Source: Eunapius fragilis (taxonomy: Eukaryota; Porifera; Demospongiae; Spongillida; Spongillidae). Taken from it: 64,000 nucleotides of DNA. The position numbers were made by a program, and so were the translations under genes. This document shows positions 1 to 10,310 of this stretch, piece by piece. The notes below the pieces were generated by a model. That model was not told the origin of the DNA, searched no databases, and saw only the letters and a program-made list of their open reading frames with translations. Position 1 is the stretch's first letter. The number at the start of each line of letters is the position of its first letter. The stretch lies in assembly GCA_963681505.1 (NCBI GenBank), contig OY811991.1, positions 496,001 through 560,000 of the forward strand, given 5' to 3'.

Positions 1-79
1 ATATAATTGAATGTGATTGCCCTCCTTGGTGTCTGCTTAGTTACAACACTATTTCCTAGTCCCATAATCTGCTTTTTCA

Positions 80-1425
80 TCAAAGTAATATTCTGTTTCT
101 GTACTTAGATGGTATCTGTAGTCCCAGGGATTTCAGTGCTTGTGCAAAATAAGGTGGGAGGGGTGCAGTTATAGTGAGAGGTCGCTGAGGCCCAAAGTAG
201 TCCTCGATATTGACCTCGTAAGCATGCAGATACACACGTCCTCTTCCATAGCCCATGATGCCTATGGACTGCAACTTCTTCTTCAGAGCTGGATACTTCC
301 GGAGGAGCGGTCCAGCAAACTTATTGTCCCCAAGTACTGGGCATGTGAGTCCATCAGCAAGGTGCACCCTAAGCTGGTGTTTGAAGCCAGTTATCAGCTG
401 GAGGTCCAGTAGACTACAACGACGACCATAGGAACTTAATACTTCATATTTAGTCCATGCCAGTTGTAAACCACCAGGCAGTGTTGTTCCAGCTAGGTCC
501 TGGAATGGATCAGTGCTGTTAGTTTTGATACAGTACTAGCCCACCTTCTGTGCCTCACCTCTGAGAACATGTGTAGCTTATCTGTTCGTAGAACCACCTG
601 ATGGGCATTCCAGAATACCACACTATCTAACCTTTGCAAACATATACAGCCACAACACACCCACCATACGCACACATATATATACACTCATCCACCATAT
701 GTACATCCATACCCTATGCATTCCATGCTTATTGGATGGTTGAGTGGATAAATCTTTCACAGCTAGCGGCACCGCTATAGAACCTGAATAAGTGAACAGA
801 TTAACTGACAATTGTGTAGTCACTACACAGAACAACAACCTTCATCCTTCTCAGGAACATTGATAGTGATAGCGCTAGCGTTAAATCATGTGATCACAAG
901 CAGTGATCTTAAACAGTAACCAACCAGTAGCGTTTCAGTATCATTTTGTCTTGGAAGAGACATCTCAAACGTGTGGCAGCATCAGCGTTCCTGCTTAGCA
1001 ATAGGACGCCGCTGGTATCTCTAATATGGTAAGGTGCCTGACATCACGTGCTGGTTAGGTGACAATAGTCCTTACTTGTCGAGCCGATGAGCAATATTTG
1101 GCGGGCTTATGGCTTCATACTGCCACAGAGGAAGGTATTGCGTCAGCTCTTGCTTCATACCTGGTCCAGCTGAGATAGTACAGTGAAACTAAAGGCACAC
1201 GTTACAAGCATGTTTCTTACAATGCACAGCAATGCCCGCGGGCTTGTTGATAGCCACAACATCACCTGCGCGTGGTGGATAATTTAGCTCAGTATTATGC
1301 TAGCTAGCTATCAACTTACTGTCCTTATAAAGCAACATGCGCTGCGAGTCTTTAGCAGATATTGACTGCGTAACGTTAGCGGCTCGCTTGCTCGCTTGCG
1401 CTGACAGTTTAACTAACGTGGCCAT
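80..1425 (-). CDS. RPUSD4: RPUSD4/RPUSD3-like mitochondrial RNA pseudouridine synthase
   Basis: RluA-family enzymes isomerise uridine to pseudouridine in RNA; the RPUSD3/4 branch acts on mitochondrial rRNA and mRNA. Reading the minus strand, exon 1 (about 1321-1425) gives a basic Ser/Ala-rich leader starting MATLVKLSAQ, suitable as a mitochondrial presequence. It splices at GTAAGT to an exon giving DVVAINKPAGIAVH, the family motif. The next exon ends in IAHRLDK, the catalytic HRLD box with the nucleophilic Asp. Then come DTSGVLLLSRNADAATRL (about 960-1020), KRYW and a GSIAVPL exon (about 720-785). The last exon (from about 505 down to 80) has GFKHQLRVHLADGL, PVLGD and RVYLHAYEVNI, then an ITAPLPP tail. 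The first intron is only about 54 bp. Exon joins between 500 and 850 are less certain. RPUSD4 is preferred over RPUSD3 because the HRLD catalytic box is intact. Confidence 0.82.
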
Positions 1426-1540
1426 GCTGCAGTAGAACTTCAATAAAAAGCAATAATTAAAATAAAAAAAAACTGTTAATAATATAATAATATATGTAAC
1501 AAACATTTCATACACATACACAAATACGTTAGACTGGGGT

Positions 1541-4295
1541 CTACAAGTTGCTGGTTTCTGACAGATTTGACATGTCCCTTCTGTGATTTCTGCGAGCTTC
1601 AACCTCCATTTCTCTCACCCGCTCCTCAGTGAAATGAATGCCAGCTTGTGTTATATGTTCCTTCTGGAGCTCCTTGGATGTGAAGTGGTACTTGAGGATC
1701 TGGACACAACACATCAATGGATGGCCATTTATCATTTACAAGTATAGCTTACTTCAGGCATCAGGACTCTCTCATGAGTTACATCCAAAGGAAGTTTGCG
1801 TAGTCTTTGAGTTAGCTCAAAGAATCTGTTTTTGAAAACCATCATCTCAGGGTTAACCCTAACACATCACCTCAGGGTTAACCCTAACACATCACCTCAG
1901 GGTTAACCCTAACACATCACCTCAGGGTTAACCCTAACACATCACCTCAGGGTTAACCCTAACACATCACCTCAGGGTTAACCCTAACACATCACCTCAG
2001 GGTTAACCCTAACACATCATCTCACACAATAACACTCTTTTGTACAAATAAAATGTACAAATTACCCATCCCCAGACCATACCCCATCCCCAGGCCATAA
2101 CTAGCCATATCCCTAGCCCAACCTACAGGTTTCAGAGTATTACCCTATTCCCCACCCTTTGGCCTATGACCCACCCCTTGGCCTATGACCCATCTATGTC
2201 CTACCCCTTGGCCTTACCCTATGCCCCGCCCCTTGGCCTTACCCATGCCCCGCCCCTTGGCCTTACCCCTTGCATTCCTTGCGATCTTCTTCAGAGTGGA
2301 ATGCACGATGAAGAACAGCCACAGCCACTTTGAAGAGAACCTTGACACCCTCAAGGAAGAACATGTCCCACACTCTCAACACCATCGGCCATGGTAGAGT
2401 CCTATAAAGATCACATGGGAGCATAAAGACGTAAGGGACAGTAAGGGACAGTAAGGGGACAGTAAGGGGAAGTAAGGGGACAGTAAGGGGACAGTAAGGG
2501 ACAGTAAGGAACAGTAAGGGGACAGTAAGGGACAGTAAGGGACAGTAAGGGGACAGTAAGGGGACAGTAAGGCGACAGTACGGGACAGTAAGGGGACAGT
2601 AAGGGGACAGTAAGGGACAGTAAGGGGACAGTAAGGGGACAGTAAGGGAACAGTAAGGGGACAGTAAGGAAACACAGAAGTGAAGTGAAGTGGGAGGGGC
2701 AAACCTTGAATAAATGCTCATAAACCACTCAGTACAATAGAGGATTGGATCCAAGCCCTTGGAGGTATCTGATCCAGGAGCCTTTGACTTGAGGAGAAAG
2801 TAGGTGGAGTAATTAACAGAAAGGTGACCAAAAGGGACACTTACATCCATGAAGTCATTAGTCTCAGGAATGTACTTTGCTAACAAATCCTTCAATATCA
2901 AAGCATCGATCTGAAACGCATGCTAAATGGATAGAGGGGGAGAAGACAAGAGGAGATGGAGGGAAGGGGAGATGGAGGGGAGGGGTGGGAGATGGAGGGG
3001 GGGGAAGGAGATGGAGGGGAGAGGAGATGGAGAGGAGAGGAGATGGAGGGAAGGGGAGAAGGAGATGGAGGGAAGGGGAGAGGGAGATGGAGGGAAGGGG
3101 AGATGGAGGGGAGATGGAGGAAAGAGGATTAATAGTCCCACAAACAACTAGCACACTTACCAGCCCAGGACTGTAGTAACCAGGAAGATATTGTTCACAT
3201 ATCTGAACTAGACACCAAAAGGCTTCCTGCAAGTGTGGTCAGATGGGTACATCCCGTAAGCAGTTTGTAAACACAACAGCACTTGACCACACCCATCTAA
3301 ATCATTTGACCACACCCATCTCCCAGTTAAATGAGGAACTTTGGTAACCTACAAGTTCCTATAAACAACAATGATCAAATGACCACACCCACATGGTCAA
3401 ATGACCACACCCTATCTCCCTTGCACCCCTCACATATTTCCTTCCTCTCACATACCACCCTCACCTATACCCTCACATGTCACCCGACACCCTCACATCC
3501 ACCATACCTCAACAGGCATGTACATCAGAAGGGTGGCAGCCACAGGTGCCATAGCCTTGGGGGTACCATGGCAACAGTGAACATAGAAAGAGGTGAGGAG
3601 GATCGTTACCTGGCAGTATCCTGTTTTTTCATTGTACATGGCATATGCCTTAAGGACCAGTCTGAGGTCACTTTGTCTGCACACATCAGGTACATTCCAG
3701 TACATTACACTGAGTTTGTGCCCCGCCCACTCACCCCTGTGCCCCCTTCTTAGCGAACAGGACATGTGTGGGGAAGGTTCTGTCCAGATCCTTATCAATC
3801 ACGTGAAGTACCACATCATTATCAGGCTTGCTGGACTGTACCTGCAGAAGTAGATTTAATCATATCATCGTTATGTTGGCTGAATACAAACACCCGCGTC
3901 TTACATCAAACACGCCGGGATTTTCTGCCATTAATCTATCCGCTCCGGACAGCTTCAACCACACCTTCTCTCTCAAGGAATCTGGGACGCCTTTTCTACA
4001 GCGTTCTTTCAGCTGGAAATGCAGTGTTATGGAAGAAAATAAGCGCCAATTACTCTCGTACCTTCTTCTGTTCCTTTTCGAAAAACTTATCCCAATTTCC
4101 CAGCATAGCCAACCACTTTTCTTCGCGTTTGCGCACCTCACTTGGTGAGACTTCTGCCTCACTTTGTTATGAAAACACTAATACCTTCATCCAAGGTGAC
4201 CAACTTCAACCCAGTACTTACTAGTGCGCGTCGTCCGTAAAACCATACTTGTTTTCTTGTGTTGCTTGGCCACTGGGGTCCATCTGTTCTCCCAT
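1541..4295 (-). CDS. TBC1D10: TBC1D10-like (EPI64 family) Rab GTPase-activating protein
   Basis: TBC-domain proteins switch off Rab GTPases by supplying an arginine and a glutamine finger. Exons in order on the minus strand: a start exon near 4217-4295 (MGEQMDPSG); [13 protein letters not shown] (about 4080-4145); [15 protein letters not shown] (about 3910-4010); [11 protein letters not shown] (about 3740-3845), holding the arginine finger; [13 protein letters not shown] (about 3612-3680), holding the glutamine finger; [49 protein letters not shown] (about 2710-2790); and [18 protein letters not shown] (about 2267-2400). Two tail exons follow (about 1750-1838 and 1541-1710). Residue-level similarity to TBC1D10A/B/C is high throughout the domain. 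The protein is shorter than vertebrate TBC1D10A/B, with only a short basic tail. Three introns contain repeat arrays. Confidence 0.9.
1846..2020. repeat. 25-bp minisatellite carrying telomere-like hexamers, 7 copies
   Basis: Seven near-perfect copies of a 25-bp unit lie in a TBC1D10 intron. Each contains the palindrome GGGTTAACCC followed by TAA, so each has one TTAGGG-type hexamer in each orientation, then ACACATCACCTCA. The array starts about 8 bp after an exon's upstream border (minus-strand acceptor side). Confidence 0.95.
2050..2270. repeat. Degenerate CCCCTTGGCC-rich repeat
   Basis: Imperfect tandem copies of short units such as CCACCCCTTGGCCTATGAC and GCCCCGCCCCTTGGCCTTAC lie inside the same intron. 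No open frame here matches the TBC1D10 protein, so this is treated as intronic sequence. Confidence 0.7.
2428..2672. repeat. 11-12-bp minisatellite (AGTAAGGGGAC), about 21 copies
   Basis: Runs of AGTAAGGGAC or AGTAAGGGGAC fill the intron between the exon ending FMSIYSR and the exon beginning TLPWPM. All three minus-strand frames are open and read Pro-Tyr-Cys-Pro-Leu repeats. This is a composition artefact, not coding. Confidence 0.95.
2936..3124. repeat. Polypurine GGAGATGGAGGG tract
   Basis: About 190 bp of nearly pure purine on the plus strand, made of GGAGATGGAGGGAAGGG-type units, within a TBC1D10 intron. It sits between exons coding [12 protein letters not shown] and [12 protein letters not shown]. 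Confidence 0.9.
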
Positions 4296-4457
4296 ACTTA
4301 CGTTTCCACACGCAGTTGTTGTCCTTCTAACAATACCTGGTTATATCACTGGCTTGGGAAACGTACAGTTTATAGATGCCGTAATCGAACGCTACGAGGT
4401 TGTCTGATTTCTTTAATTAGAGCACAAACATAAAGGCGTGGCGTCTTAAATCCGAAC
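4296..4457. promoter_or_regulatory. Divergent promoter between TBC1D10 and QPRT
   Basis: The two start codons point away from each other and are 162 bp apart, so both promoters must lie in or around this segment. No TATA box is obvious. Confidence 0.55.
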
Positions 4458-5351
4458 ATGACAGCTAACTTACTGCCACCGCACTGTCGCCAAATTGTGA
4501 CTTCCTGGCTTCAGGAGGACATTCCGAACTTTGACTACGGAGGAGAAGTCGTAGGCAGTGAACCGACAGAGGCGGTCCTGCTGTGCAAGACGGCCGGAGT
4601 ATTATGCGGAGTACCTTTTTTTGACATGGTATTTCAGGAGCTGTCTTGCAGCGTAACGTGGATGTTTTCAGAAGGCAGTTATCTTACACCTCCGTGTGAA
4701 GTGGCAAAAGTGGTAGGTCCCATAAACAAACTTCTGCAGGGAGAGAGAACCGGTTTGAATATACTCGCAAGAGCTAGCGGCATTGCAACCACTGCGAAGG
4801 AGCTATCAGATGCTGCAAAAGCGTTGGGCTGGAAGGGGCAAGTAGCTGGTACCCGAAAAACTACTCCAGGTTTCCGACTGGTAGAAAAGTATGCCCTTCT
4901 GGTGGGCGGTATGTCAACACATAGGTATGACCTATCATCCATGATAATGTTGAAGGACAACCATGTCTGGTCCACTGGTAGTATTACAAATGCTGTTCAA
5001 AAAGCACGACGAGTTGGTGGTTTCAGTATCAAGATAGAGGTGGAGTGTCGTAGCATAGCAGAGGCTGAGGAGGCTGCCAGGAGTGGTGCTGACATCGTCA
5101 TGTTGGATAACTTTGAACCAGACGCGTTAGAGTCAGCTTCCAGACACCTAAAGAATAGCTTTCCTTCCTTGATCTTAGAGGCCAGCGGAGGAATCAGGAA
5201 GAGCAATTTGCATTTGTACTGCCTGCCTACAGTGGATGTGGTATCTTTGGGGTCCGCTACCCAAGGGTATGGCACTGTAAACTTCTCTCTAAAAGTGTGT
5301 AAGGAAGGTCATGACCCAGCCAACCCAAAAGTTACTTTATGTGACTTGTAA
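4458..5351 (+). CDS. QPRT: Quinolinate phosphoribosyltransferase (nicotinate-nucleotide pyrophosphorylase)
   Basis: QPRT converts quinolinate and PRPP to nicotinate mononucleotide, the entry to NAD from tryptophan breakdown. The frame encodes 297 aa, the same length as human QPRT, in a single exon. Visible family blocks: [16 protein letters not shown] (about residues 96-111), the substrate-binding [10 protein letters not shown] (about 132-141), MLKDNHVW (about 168-175), IKIEVECRS (about 192-200), ADIVMLDNF (about 212-220) and LEASGGI (about 239-245), ending with VDVVSLG. The Lys and Arg residues of the quinolinate pocket are present. It is intronless and lies 96 bp upstream of KTI12 on the same strand. 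The stop codon overlaps an AATAAA signal, so the 3' UTR must be very short. Confidence 0.96.
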   Translation: MTANLLPPHCRQIVTSWLQEDIPNFDYGGEVVGSEPTEAVLLCKTAGVLCGVPFFDMVFQELSCSVTWMFSEGSYLTPPCEVAKVVGPINKLLQGERTGLNILARASGIATTAKELSDAAKALGWKGQVAGTRKTTPGFRLVEKYALLVGGMSTHRYDLSSMIMLKDNHVWSTGSITNAVQKARRVGGFSIKIEVECRSIAEAEEAARSGADIVMLDNFEPDALESASRHLKNSFPSLILEASGGIRKSNLHLYCLPTVDVVSLGSATQGYGTVNFSLKVCKEGHDPANPKVTLCDL

Positions 5352-5355
5352 TAAA
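5350..5355 (+). terminator. Polyadenylation signal AATAAA overlapping the QPRT stop codon
   Basis: The sequence CTTGTAATAAAATAC places the stop TAA (5349-5351) two bases into AATAAA (5350-5355). Cleavage is therefore expected within about 10-30 bp, before KTI12 at 5448. Confidence 0.6.
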
Positions 5356-5447
5356 ATACATAAAACCTAAATACATGTACATGTAATTTCCAAGCATGAA
5401 ACGAATATAGCCTCGTACCCAAGCCAAGCCTACGTGTAAAAAAAAAA

Positions 5448-6251
5448 ATGCCGTTGATTTTGATGTGTGGACTGCCGTGCTCTGGGAAGTCAAAGCGCGT
5501 GTCAGAGCTAATCGAACTGTTCAAGTCGATTGATGTGCACGTCGTAACGGAAAACTTCAGTACCGCTGACGCCAAAAATGGCTGTTATCTTTCCTCCCGT
5601 AGTGAAAAAGAACTACGGGCCGCACTCAAGTCAGAGGTTGAAAGGCACCTTACGCCCGACAGGCTAGTGATATTGGATGCGCTCAACTACATAAAAGGAT
5701 ACCGCTACGAGCTGTATTGCATAAGTAAACACATCAAAACGACTCATTGTGTGGTGTTGTGTGAGGTAGCTTCTGACATGGCCAAGCAATGGAATGCCGG
5801 GAGGGAGACCGACGTGAGATACACTGATGAAGTATTTGATGCGCTTGTTATGAGATTTGAAGCTCCAGACTCAAGGAACAGATGGGACTACCCCCTCTTC
5901 ACTGTGCAGCCTGGGGACGTGCTTCCTTCTGAAGACCTCCTGGAGTCTCTCCTACACCGCAAGCCGCCGCCCCCGAACCAATCGACTCAGACTAAACCAC
6001 TCACTTCCGCAAATTTCCTGCATGAATTAGATCGTCGAACACAAGAAGTGGTTACATGTATTCTTCAAGGTCAGGAGGGGTCAGCTGTAACAATTCCTGG
6101 AACAAGCGAAAGTATTCGTCTAACAAGAAGCGTTACTATGGCGGAACTACGAAGAGCGAGAAGACAGTTTATTTCTTACACAACATTACATCCTGTTGAG
6201 AGCCATATGATTTCTTCACTATTCATACAGTACCTAAACACACTTTTGTGA
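5448..6251 (+). CDS. KTI12: KTI12 homologue, Elongator-associated P-loop protein
   Basis: KTI12 is a P-loop tRNA-binding ATPase that works with the Elongator complex in wobble-uridine modification of tRNA. The 267-aa single-exon frame begins MPLILMCGLPCSGKSKR, with the Walker A motif GLPCSGKS at residues 8-15. It continues with VVTENF, the switch-like LVILDALNYIKGYRYELYC (about residues 82-100), the WNAGRE motif (about 125-130), and the RFEAPDSRNRWDYPLF block (about 145-160) that marks the KTI12/PSTK-like family. A variable linker (PPPPNQSTQT) precedes a helical C-terminal domain rich in Arg. An AATAAA lies at about 6281. The 8-bp poly-A run just before the ATG leaves no room for doubt about the start. 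Confidence 0.93.
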   Translation: MPLILMCGLPCSGKSKRVSELIELFKSIDVHVVTENFSTADAKNGCYLSSRSEKELRAALKSEVERHLTPDRLVILDALNYIKGYRYELYCISKHIKTTHCVVLCEVASDMAKQWNAGRETDVRYTDEVFDALVMRFEAPDSRNRWDYPLFTVQPGDVLPSEDLLESLLHRKPPPPNQSTQTKPLTSANFLHELDRRTQEVVTCILQGQEGSAVTIPGTSESIRLTRSVTMAELRRARRQFISYTTLHPVESHMISSLFIQYLNTLL

Positions 6252-6427
6252 TGCACTACAAACATAACACTGGTTCGAACTGAATAAAAGCACTTTGTTC
6301 ACATAATTTGACTTCATACGTAGAATCTGTGTAGAATGTGTGTGGTGTGGGAGAGATAGGGTTGTTAAGTGCCGATCACAACATGAGATGTTTTGGTCGG
6401 TCCCCTTTCGTACTCTCACTTACCTAA

Positions 6428-7216
6428 TTAATGCACAGCAGCACTGAAAGCTGCTGATTCACGGCCTGACTTGATACAAGACACGGGGATCAATGGATGC
6501 TTGGTGTTCTGCAGATATTTCTACAAGGCATACAGGTTCATTCATTGCATCACCAACGTACATGTCACACATACATGAGCATAGGAAATGGCATTCTTCT
6601 TTTCATCAGCACTGGCACCACTGCCTATCCACACAAACAATTCTTTGCCAGTGTCAGCAATGAACACTAACAAAAAGATCGTACAGTGAAGCCACCATAC
6701 TGCACTGCTGACAATAATTCTCACCATCCTTCTCATCTAACATGCTCTTCGGAAGAGAGCCTTCAGACACAACACTAAACTCCATACTGCCCGTCTCATC
6801 ACTTAGCCTATGTTAAAGGAACTCATAGACATCCATCCGCAAGCAAGAACGACTGACCTGAATAGCATTGGTTTGAAGTCCTCAACTTCCTAAATAGGCA
6901 ACCATTTGTATTAAAGAGCCAATAACACAAAGATACACACGTGTGCGCTTCCTCCATACAGAATATGTATGTAGCATAACACCATGCCAACAGTAATGCA
7001 GTCCTCAACAGTGGTCCTTCACGTGCTGAGCCAAAGACCTTGTTAGCACACTTACACTGCCACATGCACTGTATGTTACATGTTACTGTCAGTTATTGGC
7101 TGCGCCAGAGCTAAGTATTCATATTAGATTGTCCTACATGTACATACTGTAAAATCCCTCCTATCTAACCACACTGTAACCACTGTCTCTTCATAACAAC
7201 TACAACCCACCCCCAT

Positions 7217-7256
<40 letters not shown>

Positions 7257-8724
7257 GAGTTTGCTTCTTCATAGCAACCACAAACCCTGACAAGATACAA
7301 TGCCTTTGAGCCTCTAGCGGATATAAACAAACCTCCTTCTCTGACTCCAAAGCCTCTTCTGAAAGAGTTGAGTAAAATTTGTGTGACGAAGGAGTGTCCC
7401 TTTCATCTGTAATTTAAAAATCCAAGTGTGAAATGTCACAGATGATAAGACAGCATGCTCTCACCTATAGACTGGACATTAGGTTTGCCTCCTCGCTCAG
7501 ACTGCATGGTGGGTACAAACCACACCCATTAGAACAAAACATGTTACATTGCTCCAGTCTCACCTTCAGGGTCTGTAGGAATTGCACAGCCCTAAACTTT
7601 TCATCTTTGTTGCATGCTTTTCCATTCCATTGGAATATCTCCAAACCAAGGTCCAGGATGAACACATCACTTGAATCCAGGCTGTGCTTATTGAGTGGTT
7701 TCTCTTTCACAGTTACCCCATTCTATTATTAAATTAATGTTATGACACATTCCTTCTCTAACAAATCACACCTTGTCACCATGGAAATGCAGCAAACGAG
7801 GTTTGTATTCTGTTGGCTTGACATGTTTGAAACCAGTCTCCGCCCTTATGGGTATGTAAGAGAAAGGGTGAGGTACAGATTGCAGCTATACAAAGCTCTT
7901 ACCCTCCCTCCAACAGAGTGATTGCTTTGAAGTATGATTTGAACAGACTTGACTCATACCCCATCACCTCTCTGTGTTGAATGGGCTTGTCATCCAGCTG
8001 TTACAAACAAACCGCAAAATGATTAGCACAATGACCGAATTATCGAATAACTGGGCAGCGTGCCAATGTGTTCCACATAGCTCTAACAATACCATATTTG
8101 GGCAAAAAATACAGCAGCTTTTGATCGACAACGTAAACAGTATTTGGAAGCGTAGGCATGACCTGGTTCACGCCCGTCATCACACTCACAAGAGTATCCA
8201 GTTCCACGGTCTTGTACGCTGCAGTCCCGTACTCATCCTGGGTCGAGTACTCACCGATCCAGAAATGAATATCGTACAGCAATTCCTGCGGACAATGACA
8301 CACGATTCAATGTATAACTAACAGATCCAGCGATAACATACTTCTGATTCAGGTTGCTTGTAAGTATTAAGAATTATATACGAGTCTCCGTTATAGAATT
8401 TTCCGTACTCTTCCTTCGACCATGGAGTGACCTACAATTGAGTTCAGCAGGATACATTAGATCAACAACCGAACCGGAAGATTCATATTCATCAAACCTG
8501 GAATTTAACAATACGCCAAATCTGAAGTCCGACACGTTCTCCAGCGCCTTTCCACGCTTTCTCAGTTTCAGCGGAGCTTTTTTTGACCTAACTCGCGGAA
8601 AGATTTCATGCAATAAACGGGATACATACTCCATCCAGCGTACCTGTCGCTCTGTATCAGAACCGAACAGCGCTAGATTGCTGTCCTTCCAGTCGTACTT
8701 CTTTGCCTTCACCAGACCTGCCAT
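6428..8724 (-). CDS. Gelsolin/severin-like actin-filament severing protein, three gelsolin repeats
   Basis: This family caps and severs actin filaments in response to calcium. Minus-strand exons: start [20 protein letters not shown] (from 8724), [20 protein letters not shown] (about 8515-8590), [19 protein letters not shown] (about 8365-8425), [19 protein letters not shown] (about 8190-8280), then [19 protein letters not shown] (about 7900-7990) and [18 protein letters not shown]. Repeat 2 has [18 protein letters not shown] (about 7565-7715). Repeat 3 has [19 protein letters not shown] (about 6580-6665). The last exon reads [16 protein letters not shown] before the stop at 6428. Type-II calcium ligands of the gelsolin fold (G-D in NGDSY, D in DVFILD) are visible. 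The size is that of three-repeat invertebrate gelsolins, severin and CapG, not six-repeat vertebrate gelsolin. I could not place the short linker exon between about 6810 and 7300. Confidence 0.9.
7218..7254. repeat. (CA)n microsatellite
   Basis: About 18 uninterrupted CA units lie in a gelsolin-like gene intron. Confidence 0.97.
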
Positions 8725-9462
8725 TGCTGATACCTTAATACAAATTAATACTTTACACTGCGGTTTGAGACAATTTATTACACACAGAAACACAAGAGCG
8801 CATGCGCGAGCGGCCACATGTGACATCATGCGAAGGCATCGAATCGAGCTTCCACAATGCACGGATGTCTAGAAAATGCTCCTGTAAGATAATTTGATGA
8901 CTGGCGGCGGAAGTGATGAGCATTATATGACGTGGGCGTGGCAGATAAATAATCAATTCATCAAGGCACAATGTAGCATTTGTGGAGCAGGATCGTGCAT
9001 GTTAATTATCTAGCTATATTCGATATATTAGATCCACTTCAAATGTCGTCTTCAGCGTGTACAAACCTGGTACGATTTTTTTGCCCCATAAAGCTTTTTT
9101 TTTGGCGGGGGTGGGGGGGTGGGAGGTGGGGGTGGAGGAGAGAGGGTGACGACATCAAGTTGACGTCAACTAGGTCATTGTCATTCTTCAAATGAACTTT
9201 GTATATTGCATCAGATAACGGGCTTTTCATCAATGCAGCGTACCCTTTGTCGCGGCTATATGGTCATTCCACATAGGGTTAGTGCAAAATGTTGCACAGA
9301 GCCTTTCATAGTTGTATGAAAGTACCAAAATGATAGAAGCAATATAGTGTATGCCCAGGCGAAGAATACTGGGAATTAAAGAGCCTCTTCAAATAAAGTG
9401 TTCAGTACTGAAGCGAAACACGGACAACGTATATGTACCAACGGAAGCCGGCTTAAAAAAGT

Positions 9463-9483
9463 GGGGGGGGGGGGGGGGGGGGG
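9463..9483. repeat. Poly-G run of 21
   Basis: Uninterrupted G homopolymer. Read length here may be unreliable, as homopolymers are often mis-sized. Confidence 0.9.
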
Positions 9484-9662
9484 CAAACTTTAAATAATTG
9501 CTGAATTAATGTTACGATAAATATAACACTACTTGTAGATAGCAATTGGTGTTTTCGGTCTAAGTGTTGACCATAGAGAGGTGCAATGAATGGGAAAACA
9601 CACCGCGGTAGCAATCTTAGTGCAGTGCATGATGCATGCATTTAATATGTAATATGTAATAT

Positions 9663-9878
9663 CAGAGATAATATATGTTATCTCTGGTAATATTAATGGC
9701 AATTGATCGAGTGCACTCCAATGAATGGTAGAGCTACTGGAGAAGGAACAACCACATCAATCAAACAAATAACAAATAATCTCTGGTAATATTAATGGCA
9801 ATTGATCGAGTGCACTCCAATGAATGGTAGAGCTACTGGAGAAGGAACAACCACATCAATCAAACAAATAACAAATAA
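9663..9878. repeat. Hairpin plus 99-bp tandem duplication
   Basis: A short inverted repeat, CAGAGATAA and TTATCTCTG, is separated by 6 bp at about 9664-9687. Two head-to-tail 99-bp copies then run 9681-9779 and 9780-9878, beginning TCTCTGGTAATATTAATGG. The copies are essentially identical, so the duplication is recent or a copy-number artefact. Confidence 0.85.
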
Positions 9879-10310
9879 TCAAACAAATAACTAATAACCA
9901 CGCCTGCGTGCAAGGGCGCTGGAGGTGTGTATCTAACTTCATCTAGTCCAAACTGAGGCTTTGTCCCAAGCTCCAGATTAAATATTTTATTAATCGGGGA
10001 AAATAAATAATGAACTTTATCATTATCATTACTATGGGCACCTGCCCATTGGTTAGCTAACGATCTCACACATTGACAATCACTGTCGACAATACTGCAC
10101 AGACAATATATCATATATCAACCACAATAGCTATTAGTCTGCCATCAAATTATTTTAACAAGGCAAGGTTTAACCCCCCCTCCACCTCGGGCAAGAATTC
10201 AATGCTCCACGTTTCTATGTATTTATTCCCAAAAGCAGTGGGTGCGCATGTTTTTCTGCTGTCTCGTTCCCAGTGGTATTAATTAATGACGCAATCTATA
10301 ACAAGACGTG

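Larger units (their letters stand above)
8725..10310. other. Intergenic region between divergent gelsolin-like gene and BRAP
   Basis: About 1.6 kb with no frame that resembles a known protein. It holds a G-rich stretch near 9098-9150, a 21-bp poly-G run (9463-9483), a hairpin and a 99-bp tandem duplication (9663-9878). Otherwise it is AT-rich unique sequence. Promoters for both flanking genes must lie near its ends. Confidence 0.7.

Noticed and set aside
1846..2020. Window close to a chromosome end because of CCCTAA repeats
   Set aside because: The hexamers are in a head-to-head palindrome within a 25-bp unit and lie inside a gene, with genes on both sides.
4679..5275. Minus-strand frames opposite QPRT
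   Set aside because: Shadows of the conserved QPRT coding sequence.
7100..7350. Possible missing gelsolin linker exon reading [14 protein letters not shown]
   Set aside because: No gelsolin similarity and interrupted by the CA repeat; left unplaced.
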